From Devosiaceae bacterium (GTDB lineage: Bacteria; Pseudomonadota; Alphaproteobacteria; Rhizobiales; Devosiaceae), in assembly GCA_021648585.1 (NCBI GenBank), contig JAKISM010000042.1, positions 1 through 15,538 on the forward strand: a DNA stretch of 15,538 nucleotides, read 5' to 3'. Below are positions 1 through 7,890 of the stretch, one piece after another; the first letter of the stretch is position 1; every line of letters starts with the position of its first letter. The notes under the pieces were generated by a model. It saw only the letters and a list, made by a program, of their open reading frames with translations. It did not search any database and was not told the origin of the DNA. The position numbers were made by a program, and so were the translations under genes.

Positions 1-72
1 GCAATAAAGCACGGAGAGATTGCGCTTGGTGCAAATGAGACAGGTGTTTTTGAGGTTAAAACTAGTTCTTGA
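1..72 (+). CDS. 3' end of an unidentified gene (partial)
   Basis: Frame 1 is open from the left edge to a TGA at 70-72. It encodes 23 residues, ending ALGANETGVFEVKTSS. The other two plus-strand frames are closed by stops, and codon choice resembles that of the neighbouring genes, so the tail of a real gene entering from the left is plausible. I cannot assign a family from so short a piece. Its last 11 bases overlap the end of the convergent ppx gene, so there is no room for a terminator between them. The piece is short enough that chance openness is not excluded. Confidence 0.45.
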   Translation, partial: AIKHGEIALGANETGVFEVKTSS

Positions 73-1579
73 GAATTATTATTTCGCTATTTTGCAAGCC
101 AGCCGTTTTTGCAAGCTGGTTTAATCTATTTTTTAAGCGATTACCCTCTAAAAATGATAGATCTTGCGGTAAAATAAGCTCTAAGCACTGATTATTTATA
201 TTGAACGCAACCTTTGGTAGCACCCCTGCCATGCTGGCGGAAATAATAAATGCTACCCGAAATAATGCACCCAAGATTTTTGCTCTTTTAGCGTTACTTT
301 CACCAGCTAAATCTAAAATTTCACTTGAAACAGAATGGCGCTTAAGCCCCATATAGCGCACCGCCAATGTCCTTGCCAAAAATGCTCGCCCAGCATGATT
401 AACCCCAATAAGTGCGCCAAAAGCAATTAAATCAATCGCTTGTTCGCCCTTATAATCTGGGTGTCCACGCCACGCAATATCAGCGAGGAAACATGCCGCT
501 TCTCGTAATCGTTGTTGCTCTAAATCTTCATATAAATTGCTTGTTCTTATAAATTGCTTTGAAAACTCAATCAATTCGAATGAATGATAGTGCGAACGTG
601 AGCGCAAGAGGGAGATATTTTCACAAATTTCAAGCAAAGGGTCTTTTTGTTGTTCAATTTTTTCAAGTCTATTAAACAAATATCCCTCACGCACCCCAAG
701 TGCTGAAAACACCACATTTTCAAAGCCGCCAAGTCGCAAAATTTTCTTTAATACAATAGCACCAAAAGGTAAAAGGTTCACACGAGTTGAACTTACAAAT
801 TCTATGCCATCATAGGTTTCCTCTGCATCAAATTGCGTAATTATCTTATCGCAAAATTCTTGCATTTCTTTGGCATCAACTTGATAATTTTGTACCATGT
901 GCAATGGGTAATTAGTTTGAATTTGGTGCAATTTAGCAATTTGTCGCCAAGTTCCGCCAATGGCACAAAAACTTTGAGATTTCTGCTCTAAAACATCAGA
1001 ATTTTTTAATTGACCATTGGTGGTTTTAATAGCTCCTTTTAGTGAGTTCTCACTCACCCCGATTAGTTGCAAAACACCAAGCTGATATGTTTCTTGCTTT
1101 TCCTCACTTGCTAACCCGATTGTGGATAATTCTAAACTACCGCCCCCTAAATCGCCAATAATACCGTTGAAATCTGGCATTCCTGCATATGTGCCAAGTG
1201 CCGCAAAATGCGCCTCTTGCTCGCCTGTTAAGACCTCAACATTTATCCCAATAATTGCGCCTATTTGTTGTGCAAAATCCTTACCATTTTTTGCTTCACG
1301 CACCGCAGATGTTGCAAAACAATAGGCTTGTTCAACATTCATCAATTTCATTACTAGAGAAAAGCGAGCCATAACTTTTAGTGCTTTTTCAATATTCTGC
1401 TCAGCTAGATTTCCATCTAACGCAACCCCTTTGCCAAGCGAGCAAATTGATTTTTCATTATAAAGCGGAGTGAGCGCACGGGTAAGATTTTCATAAATTA
1501 CCAAGCGAATGGAGTTTGAGCCAATATCAATGATAGCAACAGGTTTTCGTGTAGTTTGTTGCGTTTCCTTATTCATCAT
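62..1579 (-). CDS. ppx: Exopolyphosphatase / pppGpp phosphohydrolase (Ppx/GppA family)
   Basis: A protein of 505 residues, the usual length for alphaproteobacterial Ppx. The family removes terminal phosphate from inorganic polyphosphate and, in some members, from pppGpp; it is cytosolic. It has the actin-like ASKHA fold. The first phosphate-binding motif is DIGSNSIRLVIY (about residues 18-29), a GEQEA stretch near 119-123 holds the likely catalytic glutamate, and the second glycine-rich phosphate motif is GDLGGGSLELS (about 142-152). The C-terminal half (from about 325) is the helical HD-like domain, with the conserved stretch ADIAWRGHPDY. The start ATG lies inside the end of hdaA, overlapping it by 11 bp, so the two genes are translationally linked and ppx is the last gene of perM-hdaA-ppx. 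An ATG one codon downstream is an equally possible start. Polyphosphate kinase, a frequent operon partner, is absent from this position. The family call is firm; substrate preference (polyP versus pppGpp) cannot be read from the sequence. Confidence 0.93.
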   Translation of the reverse strand: MMNKETQQTTRKPVAIIDIGSNSIRLVIYENLTRALTPLYNEKSICSLGKGVALDGNLAEQNIEKALKVMARFSLVMKLMNVEQAYCFATSAVREAKNGKDFAQQIGAIIGINVEVLTGEQEAHFAALGTYAGMPDFNGIIGDLGGGSLELSTIGLASEEKQETYQLGVLQLIGVSENSLKGAIKTTNGQLKNSDVLEQKSQSFCAIGGTWRQIAKLHQIQTNYPLHMVQNYQVDAKEMQEFCDKIITQFDAEETYDGIEFVSSTRVNLLPFGAIVLKKILRLGGFENVVFSALGVREGYLFNRLEKIEQQKDPLLEICENISLLRSRSHYHSFELIEFSKQFIRTSNLYEDLEQQRLREAACFLADIAWRGHPDYKGEQAIDLIAFGALIGVNHAGRAFLARTLAVRYMGLKRHSVSSEILDLAGESNAKRAKILGALFRVAFIISASMAGVLPKVAFNINNQCLELILPQDLSFLEGNRLKNRLNQLAKTAGLQNSEIIILKN

Positions 1580-2255
1580 CTGCTCTTATGCGCAATTCAA
1601 GAGCTTCTGAGGCAATTTTACGGCTAATTGGCTTGTTTCTAGACATTGCTAACTGATCCATTAAATCAACAAGGGCAACGACCTCACTTGCCGAACGCTG
1701 CATACGTGAGATTAAATATGAAATAATATTTGGCGCAACACTTACTTGTCTATCGGCAAATAATTTGGCAAACATTTGCGCTAATTGCACATCATCTGGC
1801 GCACTAACAAAAAAACTGGTCGCCAAACGGGCACGAGAAAGCACATCATTGGTAGAAAATTCCCATTCCGAAATTTCAGACTGTGCGCTCATTAAAACCG
1901 CACGCCCATCTCTTAACGACTGATTGAGCAAATGAAATAATTTTTCCTCATCAAACCCTGCCCTATCAATATCTTCAATTATTATTGGCTGAGTGCCGCC
2001 CTGTTTAGCAAGCATTTCAAACATATCATTTTTAGCAAAAATAGCGTTTGATTTTTCTTGCCAAATTTTTGCCAAATGGGATTTTCCAGATTTTTCTTTG
2101 CCGATTATTAGCATAAAATGATGCGGCCAATTTGGAAATGCTGCAATATGCTCAAACGCTAATTCATTGGCGCTTGAAACAATAAAATCACTTTCACAAA
2201 GTGATGTTTCATGCCCTAGTTCAAGTGATATTTGCATATCTTTGTCTTTATTCAT
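1569..2255 (-). CDS. hdaA: DnaA-like AAA+ regulator of replication initiation (HdaA)
   Basis: A 228-residue protein matching the AAA+ part of DnaA without the DNA-binding domain, as in Hda/HdaA. HdaA works with the DNA-loaded sliding clamp to stimulate ATP hydrolysis by DnaA and so limits re-initiation. Seen here: an N-terminal clamp-binding type motif QISLEL (residues 8-13), Walker A GKEKSGKS (52-59), a Walker B stretch IIIEDID (91-97), an SRAR motif (140-143) placed like the box VII arginine finger, and a sensor-2 region with Arg184 in SRMQRS. The start ATG overlaps the perM stop in an ATGA (2252-2255), implying translational coupling. Met7 is an alternative start but would put the clamp motif at the extreme terminus. 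The stop overlaps the ppx start by 11 bp. Annotation pipelines may call it simply a DnaA-related protein. Confidence 0.9.
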   Translation of the reverse strand: MNKDKDMQISLELGHETSLCESDFIVSSANELAFEHIAAFPNWPHHFMLIIGKEKSGKSHLAKIWQEKSNAIFAKNDMFEMLAKQGGTQPIIIEDIDRAGFDEEKLFHLLNQSLRDGRAVLMSAQSEISEWEFSTNDVLSRARLATSFFVSAPDDVQLAQMFAKLFADRQVSVAPNIISYLISRMQRSASEVVALVDLMDQLAMSRNKPISRKIASEALELRIRADDE

Positions 2256-3346
2256 TTTTTTGCTTTTGCAACAGCTTTTTTTGGCTTTTTAGTGCCAAGA
2301 TAAAGCGTGCTTTTTTCGTATTTTGCAACTGAAAAGCGCACCAACACCCCAATAATTGCCACCAGCGGCACGGCTAATAAAAGCCCAACAAACCCAAAAA
2401 TCAAACCACAAGCAAATAGTGCAAACATTAGCCAAACGGGGTGAATACCAATATTTTTACCGACTAATTTTGGATAAAGAATATTACCCTCTAAAAATTG
2501 CCCAACTATAAATATTGCAAACACGGCGCTAACCATTATCCAGTCTGGCCAAAATTGCACCAAAGCAACCCCAACAGATAAAAGCAAACCAACCAAAAAC
2601 CCGACATAGGGGATAAAACTCAACAGGCCTGCAATTAACCCAATCGCCAAACCAAAATTTAGCCCCGTTAAAGTGAGCGCAGTTGCGTAAAAAATTGCCA
2701 GCAAAAACACAACGCTTGACTGACCACGAATAACCCCTGACATTGCCTTATCAATATTTTTGAAAACGCCTCTAATTTCTTCTCTATAATCACGGGGCAA
2801 TAAGTCATCTACTCTTTTTATGATATTATCCCAATCAGCCAAAAGATAGAATGTAACAACTGGGGTGATTACCAACAAGCCAACAAGATTGAGCATAGTA
2901 AGCCCGCTTTGCATAATTTGCTTAAGCACATTTCCAAATACACCAATGCTCTGCCCTAAAATATCTGTGAATTGTTCTTCCAATTGCACAACATTTTCTT
3001 TGCCAACAAGGGAATAAATATTGGGCAAATATTGATTTACTAGTGCCTGAAGCTGGCTAAAATAGGAGGGTAATTTTTCTGCCAAGCCAATGCTCTGTTG
3101 GACCAATAGCGGAATGAGTAGAAAAAAAGCACCTACGAAAAATAATAGAAATATAAAAATAACACTAGAAGTTGCCCAAAAGCGATTAAATTTCCACTTT
3201 TCTAATCTATCGGCAACTGGATCGAGCAAATACGCCAAAACCATGCCGACCACAAAGGGCAATAGGATAGATTTGAATAAATATAATAATAAGATTACAC
3301 CAAGCGCAAACAATCCCCAAATTTTTAACTGATTTTTCAAACTCAT
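2252..3346 (-). CDS. AI-2E/PerM family inner-membrane protein
   Basis: A 364-residue polytopic membrane protein of the AI-2E transporter (PerM/UPF0118) family. The N-terminal pair of hydrophobic segments (about 11-45 and 60-85) contains the typical LAYLLDPVADRLEKW stretch. A soluble, amphipathic central region follows (about 90-150), then a cluster of hydrophobic helices (about 155-340) with the family-like TPVVTFYLLADW and FIPYVGFLVG segments. The tail is lysine-rich (KKPKKAVAKAKK). Some family members export autoinducer-2 and others act in Na+/H+ exchange, so the substrate here is unknown. It is the first gene of the minus-strand operon and overlaps hdaA by 4 bp. That pairing occurs in other alphaproteobacteria, but the functional link is unclear. 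Only a weak AAGA-type ribosome site precedes the ATG at 3346. Confidence 0.88.
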   Translation of the reverse strand: MSLKNQLKIWGLFALGVILLLYLFKSILLPFVVGMVLAYLLDPVADRLEKWKFNRFWATSSVIFIFLLFFVGAFFLLIPLLVQQSIGLAEKLPSYFSQLQALVNQYLPNIYSLVGKENVVQLEEQFTDILGQSIGVFGNVLKQIMQSGLTMLNLVGLLVITPVVTFYLLADWDNIIKRVDDLLPRDYREEIRGVFKNIDKAMSGVIRGQSSVVFLLAIFYATALTLTGLNFGLAIGLIAGLLSFIPYVGFLVGLLLSVGVALVQFWPDWIMVSAVFAIFIVGQFLEGNILYPKLVGKNIGIHPVWLMFALFACGLIFGFVGLLLAVPLVAIIGVLVRFSVAKYEKSTLYLGTKKPKKAVAKAKK

Positions 3347-3415
3347 ATTAAGTCTTTTCTTTTTAAGTCTATCACTTGCCTGTTATATATTTTAGCGCTA
3401 TCAGCACATAAAGCT

Positions 3416-3444
3416 AGTATAGATAATTTTTACTTCATAACCAA
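3416..3444 (-). promoter_or_regulatory. Candidate sigma-70 type promoter for perM-hdaA-ppx
   Basis: On the minus strand, TTGGTT (3439-3444) and TATACT (3416-3421) are separated by 17 bp. This would start transcription about 60-65 nt before the perM ATG. The -10 matches the consensus in 5 of 6 positions but the -35 only in 3. The same 108-bp divergent spacer must also carry the purM promoter, for which I see only weak candidates near 3415-3427. This is a motif match only. Confidence 0.35.
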
Positions 3445-3454
3445 GCCATACATT

Positions 3455-4528
3455 ATGTCAGATAATATTCCAAATTCTAATTCACTTTCTTATAAAAAAG
3501 CTGGCGTTGATATTGATGCTGGAAATGCGCTTGTTGAGCAAATAAAACCACTGGTTAAAGCTACTAACCGCTCTGGTGCGGACGGTGAAATTGGTGGCTT
3601 TGGCGGCTTGTTTGATCTTAAAGGCGCTGGTTTTATTGACCCAATTCTAGTTGCGGCAAATGATGGGGTTGGCACAAAATTGCGTATTGCCATTGAAAGC
3701 GGTGTGCATGAAACAATCGGCATTGATTTAGTTGCGATGTGCGTCAATGATATTATTGTGCAAGGCGCTGAGCCGTTATTTTTCTTAGATTATTTTGCAA
3801 CAGGAAAACTTGACGTAAAAAACGCCACGCAAATTATTGCTGGCATTGCTAATGGTTGTATTGAGGCTGGCTGTGCGCTTATTGGTGGCGAAAGCGCCGA
3901 AATGCCCTCAATGTACGCCAAAGATGATTATGATTTAGCAGGTTTTTGTGTTGGGGCGGCCGAGAGAGGGCAATTATTACCAAAAGACGATATAAAAGCA
4001 GGCGATGTCATTATTTCACTCGCCTCAAGCGGCCCTCATTCAAATGGTTATTCGCTTATTCGCAAGATTGTTGAAATTTCTGGCATTAAATATAATGAGC
4101 CAGCGCCATTTGATGAAGATTTAACTTTGGGTGAAGCGTTGCTTATTCCTACAAAAATCTATGTAAAACCAATCCTAAAAGCCTTAAAGGAGAATCTAAA
4201 CATTAAGGCCCTAGCGCATATTACTGGTGGTGGTTTTACTGAAAATATCCCTCGTGTTTTGCCAAAAAATATAAGTGCAAATATTGACCTTAACTCAATT
4301 TCTGTCCCACCTGTATTTACTTGGCTTGCTAAAATTGGCGGCATAAAGCAAAGCGAGATGTTACGCACTTTTAATTGCGGTGTTGGCATGGTGCTTATTG
4401 TTGAGAGCGAGTGCGCTAATGAGATTGTTACTCATTTTAATGATGAGGGTATGGGAGCAAAAATTATTGGCTCACTTAGCGCGCATAATGGCAATGATGT
4501 GAATTATAGTGGCGCTTTAGATTTATAA
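3455..4528 (+). CDS. purM: Phosphoribosylformylglycinamidine cyclo-ligase (AIR synthetase)
   Basis: PurM, 357 residues, uses ATP to close formylglycinamidine ribonucleotide into aminoimidazole ribonucleotide, the fifth step of de novo purine synthesis in the cytosol. The family landmarks are all present: GGFGGLFDL (47-55), the GVGTK ATP-site loop (71-75), CVNDIIVQGAEP (96-107), GGESAEMPSMY (144-154) and, towards the C-terminus, LAHITGGGFTENIPRVLP. The N-terminal wording (AGVDIDAGN) resembles Hyphomicrobiales PurM. The start at 3455 gives the standard N-terminus, but no good Shine-Dalgarno sequence precedes it, so translation may begin on a very short leader or by other contacts. The stop TAA shares one base with the purN start (TAATG), so the pair is translationally coupled. 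Confidence 0.97.
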   Translation: MSDNIPNSNSLSYKKAGVDIDAGNALVEQIKPLVKATNRSGADGEIGGFGGLFDLKGAGFIDPILVAANDGVGTKLRIAIESGVHETIGIDLVAMCVNDIIVQGAEPLFFLDYFATGKLDVKNATQIIAGIANGCIEAGCALIGGESAEMPSMYAKDDYDLAGFCVGAAERGQLLPKDDIKAGDVIISLASSGPHSNGYSLIRKIVEISGIKYNEPAPFDEDLTLGEALLIPTKIYVKPILKALKENLNIKALAHITGGGFTENIPRVLPKNISANIDLNSISVPPVFTWLAKIGGIKQSEMLRTFNCGVGMVLIVESECANEIVTHFNDEGMGAKIIGSLSAHNGNDVNYSGALDL

Positions 4529-5118
4529 TGGGTGCTGGCAAAAAAAATACTGTCATTTTTATTTCTGGGCGTGGCTCAAACATGGAGCAGCTTATAAAAG
4601 CTTCGTTAAGCCCAAATTATCCAGCTAAAATTATTGGTATAATATCAAATAAGCCTGACGCTAAAGGACTAGAAATTGCCAAAGCGCATAATATTAAAAT
4701 GGCTATTATTTCGCCCAAAGACTTCTCAGGCAAAAAAGCCACTGATGAGGCTATTTCTAAACAATTAGAGCAATGGAATACTGATATTATTTGCCTTGCT
4801 GGTTATATGCGCTTGCTGGGGAAAGATTTTTGCAAAAAATGGCAGGGGAAAATCATCAATATTCACCCCTCCCTACTACCTAAATATAAAGGCTTAAACA
4901 CCCATCAAAGAGCGCTTGAGGCAGGTGAAATTGAACATGGTTGCACGGTGCATTTTGTAACTGCTGAAATGGATGAGGGTTCAAATATTGGGCAAGTAAT
5001 TGTGCCGATTGAAGCGGGAGATGATGCTCAAGCCTTAGAAAAGCGAGTATTAAAGGCTGAACATCATTTGTATGCTTGGGCGCTTGAGCAAGTGGCATTA
5101 GATAAAATTAAATTCTAA
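4528..5118 (+). CDS. purN: Phosphoribosylglycinamide formyltransferase (GAR transformylase)
   Basis: PurN, 196 residues, transfers a formyl group from 10-formyltetrahydrofolate to glycinamide ribonucleotide, the third step of de novo purine synthesis. Visible motifs are the phosphate-binding SGRGSNM (13-19), the catalytic NIHPSLLP (Asn111 and His113, matching Asn106/His108 of the E. coli enzyme), GLNTHQRAL (122-130) and the folate loop Asp149 in EMDEG. Length is close to that of other bacterial PurN. The ATG overlaps the purM TAA by one base, so no independent ribosome site is needed. The gene ends the purMN unit; an AT-rich inverted repeat lies 23 bases downstream. Confidence 0.96.
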   Translation: MGAGKKNTVIFISGRGSNMEQLIKASLSPNYPAKIIGIISNKPDAKGLEIAKAHNIKMAIISPKDFSGKKATDEAISKQLEQWNTDIICLAGYMRLLGKDFCKKWQGKIINIHPSLLPKYKGLNTHQRALEAGEIEHGCTVHFVTAEMDEGSNIGQVIVPIEAGDDAQALEKRVLKAEHHLYAWALEQVALDKIKF

Positions 5119-5141
5119 CCCAACCTATCATTTATTTTGAT

Positions 5142-5163
5142 ACAAATAATCGCAATTATTTGT
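5142..5163. repeat. AT-rich perfect inverted repeat, 9-bp arms
   Basis: ACAAATAAT (5142-5150) and its exact reverse complement ATTATTTGT (5155-5163) flank the loop CGCA, in the 97-bp gap between purN and the EamA gene. The position suits either a weak transcription end for purMN or an operator for the downstream transporter. The stem holds few GC pairs and no clean T-run follows (TCGACTTTAATTTT), so a standard intrinsic terminator is doubtful. A dyad of this size suits a dimeric repressor or activator site. Confidence 0.4.
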
Positions 5164-5215
5164 TCGACTTTAATTTTCCCTAGAGTTAGGATTGCTTTTT
5201 GGTAAAGGCAACTAA

Positions 5216-6121
5216 ATGAATATTACTAATTGGCTTTGGATAATATTACTTGGCATTATATGGGGATTTTCTTTTCCCTTTAATGCGATATTATTAGTTG
5301 AATTAAGTCCATTATGGATTAGTGCCTTAAGGGTTGGCATTGGCGCTTTGGGCTGCTGGGTCATTCTATTTGCCCTTAAAAAAACAATGCCAACAGATTT
5401 AACCCTACTAATCAAAATAATCATTTTAGGAATTATCACATATGCAATTCCCTTTGCGCTTTTCCCCATTGCGCAAATTCATTTATCATCGGGCGTTGCT
5501 TCAATCATCAACGCTATGACACCTATTACCACCGTTATAGTTTCGCATATTTGGATCAATGGCGAGAGAGCCACATGGAGCAAGGCGCTTGGCGTTGGCG
5601 CTGGCTTTGCAGGGGCGGCATTTCTGGCAATTCCAGCACTACAATCTGGGGGGAATTCACAACTTTGGGCAATGGTTTTGGCATTTATGGCAACAATAAT
5701 TTATGCCGCTTCACTTAATTACACTCGCATTAATTTGCCAAAAACTGACCCTACTGCATTAGCTGCTATTGCACTAAGCGGCGCAAGTATTGCCGCTATT
5801 CCCATTGCGCTAATATTTGATGGCGTGCCGAGCGTTACAAAGCTAGAAACATGGGTTTCATTATTAGGCATTGGTTTAGTTGCCACCGCTTTTGCTTTTC
5901 AGGTTATGTATAGGTTATTGCCAAAAGTTGGTGCAACCAACTTTAGTGTTACAACTTTTATAGCACCAATTTCTGCAATTATTCTTGGGGCAAGCCTGCT
6001 TGGCGAGCGCTTGCAAATCAGCCATTTTATCGGCATGGCATTTATCTTTTTTGGCCTTTTATTAATAGACGGTCGGATTTTGAAACGCCTGAAACATGGC
6101 AAAATGAATAAATCTCCTTAG
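5216..6121 (+). CDS. EamA-family (DMT superfamily) transporter
   Basis: A 301-residue inner-membrane protein with about ten hydrophobic segments arranged as two EamA repeats (roughly residues 5-135 and 148-285). The first helix has the family-typical IIWGFSFPFN. The second repeat ends with FIAPISAIILGASLLGERL followed by the last two helices, and a basic tail (RILKRLKHGK) is expected to be cytoplasmic. Members export amino acids, drugs or metabolites (RhtA- and YdcZ-like proteins among them); no substrate can be assigned. The ATG at 5216 has AAAGG about 8 nt upstream, a reasonable ribosome site. It stands between purN and the antiporter as a single gene, with a 9-bp-arm inverted repeat in its upstream gap. 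Confidence 0.88.
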   Translation: MNITNWLWIILLGIIWGFSFPFNAILLVELSPLWISALRVGIGALGCWVILFALKKTMPTDLTLLIKIIILGIITYAIPFALFPIAQIHLSSGVASIINAMTPITTVIVSHIWINGERATWSKALGVGAGFAGAAFLAIPALQSGGNSQLWAMVLAFMATIIYAASLNYTRINLPKTDPTALAAIALSGASIAAIPIALIFDGVPSVTKLETWVSLLGIGLVATAFAFQVMYRLLPKVGATNFSVTTFIAPISAIILGASLLGERLQISHFIGMAFIFFGLLLIDGRILKRLKHGKMNKSP

Positions 6122-6131
6122 CTTCATCATT

Positions 6132-6160
6132 TTGAAATTTCTTTGTGATATTCATAAATC
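6132..6160 (+). promoter_or_regulatory. Weak candidate promoter for the KefB-like gene
   Basis: In the 68-bp gap after the EamA gene, TTGAAA (6132-6137) lies 17 bp before TAAATC (6155-6160). The -35 is good and the -10 poor (3 of 6). It would leave a leader of about 25 nt. Read-through from the EamA gene is an alternative. Confidence 0.22.
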
Positions 6161-6189
6161 ATTGAGTTTAGTTAAGTGAGAGTAGTACA

Positions 6190-7890
6190 TTGGAAAATTC
6201 TCCAATTTTTGTTGATATTTTGGTTTTCCTTGCGGCGGCAATTATTATTGTCCCTATTTTTCAGCGTATAAAAGTTAGCCCTATTCTTGGTTATTTAGCG
6301 GCTGGTGTAATTATTGGCCCCTTTGGCTTAGCGCTTATAAGTGATAGTGAAAGAGCCCACACTTTAGCTGAATTTGGTGTTGTGTTTTTATTGTTCATGA
6401 TTGGGCTTGAGCTTTCCCTTGAGAGATTACGCTCTATTGGTATAAAAATATTTTTACTTGGCCTAGCGCAAGTAGTTATTAGCTCTATTGTTCTTAGCCT
6501 AATAGCCTTTGCATTAGGGCTTCCTGCAAAAGCCTCAATAATTATAGGCACAGGGCTTGCGCTCTCTTCAACTGCTTTTGTGATGAAATACCTATCAGAA
6601 AAGGGCGAGCGAGCAACTCGCTTTGGTCTAATTGTTTTTGCCATTTTGTTAGTGCAAGATTTAGCGGTTGTGCCGTTTCTTATTCTTGTTGATTTGTTGG
6701 GCAATGAAGGTTCGTCTTTTGTTGAGGCATTTGGTGGAGCGGCAGTGAGAGGAACTATTGCCCTCATCGTAGTTGTTGTACTTGGGCGAGTTTTGCTAAA
6801 ACCATTATATAAAATGATTGCCAGCACCAGAAGCTCCGAATTATTCGTGTCGGCTACTTTATTAGTAGTTCTTGGCACTGGCTGGATAATGACACTAGCC
6901 GGACTTTCTATGACATTGGGGGCGTTTTTGGCTGGTGTTTTACTTAGCGAAACACAATATCGCCATCAGATAGAAGCTGACATTAGGCCTTTTCGTGGTA
7001 TTTTACTCGGTCTATTCTTTATGATGATTGGCATGTCGATAGATATTTCTCTTGTCCTTGAGCAGTGGCTAATTATTAGCGGGTTGCTAATAGGGCTTTT
7101 ACTTACCAAGACAATTATTATTGTGATTTTGAGTAAAATCATGGGCAATAAAATTGCAATTTCAATCAAAGTAGGATTAGCGCTAGCGCAAGGTGGCGAG
7201 TTTGGTTTTGTAATGTTTGGGGCGGCGCTCACACTTGGGTTAATCGCTGTAAACCTAGCAAATATACTCTTGGCAACCATTGCTCTTTCAATGATTGTTA
7301 CTCCCTTAATGTTCTCACTTGGCAAATTTATTGAAGCAAAAATCAATAGGGATAAAGAAGCTTCGACTGATATAATAGATAGCGAGGAAAGAGAATTAAC
7401 TGCTCAAGTTTTAATTGCTGGGTTTGGCAGGGTTGGACAAACGGTTGCCAAAGTTCTTTCCGATGCCAATATTTCTTATATTGCGCTAGATTTAGATCAA
7501 AATCGTGTAGCCAAATGTCGCAAAAATGGCATGAATGTATTTTATGGTGATGCAGATCAAATTAAAGTTTTGCAATCAGCAGGCGCTGATCAGGTGCAGG
7601 TTGCTGTTATTACGCTTGATAGTAAAATCACTTCAAAAAATACTGTAAGTTCCTTACGCAAAAACTACCCGCAATTACCAATTTATGTACGTGCAAAAGA
7701 TCGCAAGCAAGGCCGCATATTAGAGGAAGCAGGCGCAAGCGCTATGGTTTCTGAAGCGGCGGAAGCCAGCTTACAACTTGGCTCAATAGTTTTAGCATCA
7801 CTAAATGTTAGCGCTGATGAAATTGCTTCTGTGATGGACGATTATAGAGAAGATGATTATGCCCTATTAGAAGAAATTATTAGCGCCTAA
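6190..7890 (+). CDS. KefB/KefC-like monovalent cation:proton antiporter (CPA2) with TrkA-N domain
   Basis: A 566-residue inner-membrane antiporter of the CPA2 family, which exchanges K+ or Na+ for H+. Residues about 8-380 form the Na+/H+ exchanger domain, with roughly 12 hydrophobic segments. Landmarks are GYLAAGVIIGPFGL (34-47), FLLFMIGLELSLERL (66-80), LSSTAFVMKYLSE (125-137), the ion-site region VQDLAVVP (155-162) and QGGEFGFVMF (334-343). After a charged linker (about 382-404), a cytoplasmic TrkA-N/RCK domain begins, with the NAD-type fingerprint GFGRVG (411-416) and acidic Asp434 ending the second strand. No C-terminal TrkA-C domain follows; the protein ends in an acidic tail. The start is a TTG at 6190, preceded by GTGAGAG. 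It is supported because it gives the normal family N-terminus and the next in-frame ATG falls inside the membrane domain. No KefF/KefG-type ancillary gene is adjacent, so glutathione gating cannot be inferred. Its stop codon abuts that of gatB. Confidence 0.9.
   Translation: MENSPIFVDILVFLAAAIIIVPIFQRIKVSPILGYLAAGVIIGPFGLALISDSERAHTLAEFGVVFLLFMIGLELSLERLRSIGIKIFLLGLAQVVISSIVLSLIAFALGLPAKASIIIGTGLALSSTAFVMKYLSEKGERATRFGLIVFAILLVQDLAVVPFLILVDLLGNEGSSFVEAFGGAAVRGTIALIVVVVLGRVLLKPLYKMIASTRSSELFVSATLLVVLGTGWIMTLAGLSMTLGAFLAGVLLSETQYRHQIEADIRPFRGILLGLFFMMIGMSIDISLVLEQWLIISGLLIGLLLTKTIIIVILSKIMGNKIAISIKVGLALAQGGEFGFVMFGAALTLGLIAVNLANILLATIALSMIVTPLMFSLGKFIEAKINRDKEASTDIIDSEERELTAQVLIAGFGRVGQTVAKVLSDANISYIALDLDQNRVAKCRKNGMNVFYGDADQIKVLQSAGADQVQVAVITLDSKITSKNTVSSLRKNYPQLPIYVRAKDRKQGRILEEAGASAMVSEAAEASLQLGSIVLASLNVSADEIASVMDDYREDDYALLEEIISA

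Noticed and set aside
2252..3346. Autoinducer-2 exporter as a functional claim for the PerM-like protein
   Set aside because: The family name covers several functions and there is no quorum-sensing gene nearby.
5142..5180. Rho-independent terminator after purN
   Set aside because: The stem is almost all A-T and no continuous T-run follows; it is kept only as an inverted repeat of unknown role.
6291..6878. 195-codon open frame antisense to the KefB-like gene
   Set aside because: It is a shadow of a highly hydrophobic coding region. The translation is Ser/Thr/Pro/Ile-rich without family likeness, and it has no ribosome site.
6966..7346. 126-codon antisense open frame inside the KefB-like gene
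   Set aside because: Same shadow effect; its codons mirror those of the real gene.
6190..7890. Glutathione-gated potassium efflux system (true KefB/KefC)
   Set aside because: The TrkA-N domain is shared by many CPA2 antiporters and no KefF/KefG partner is present; only the family call is supported.
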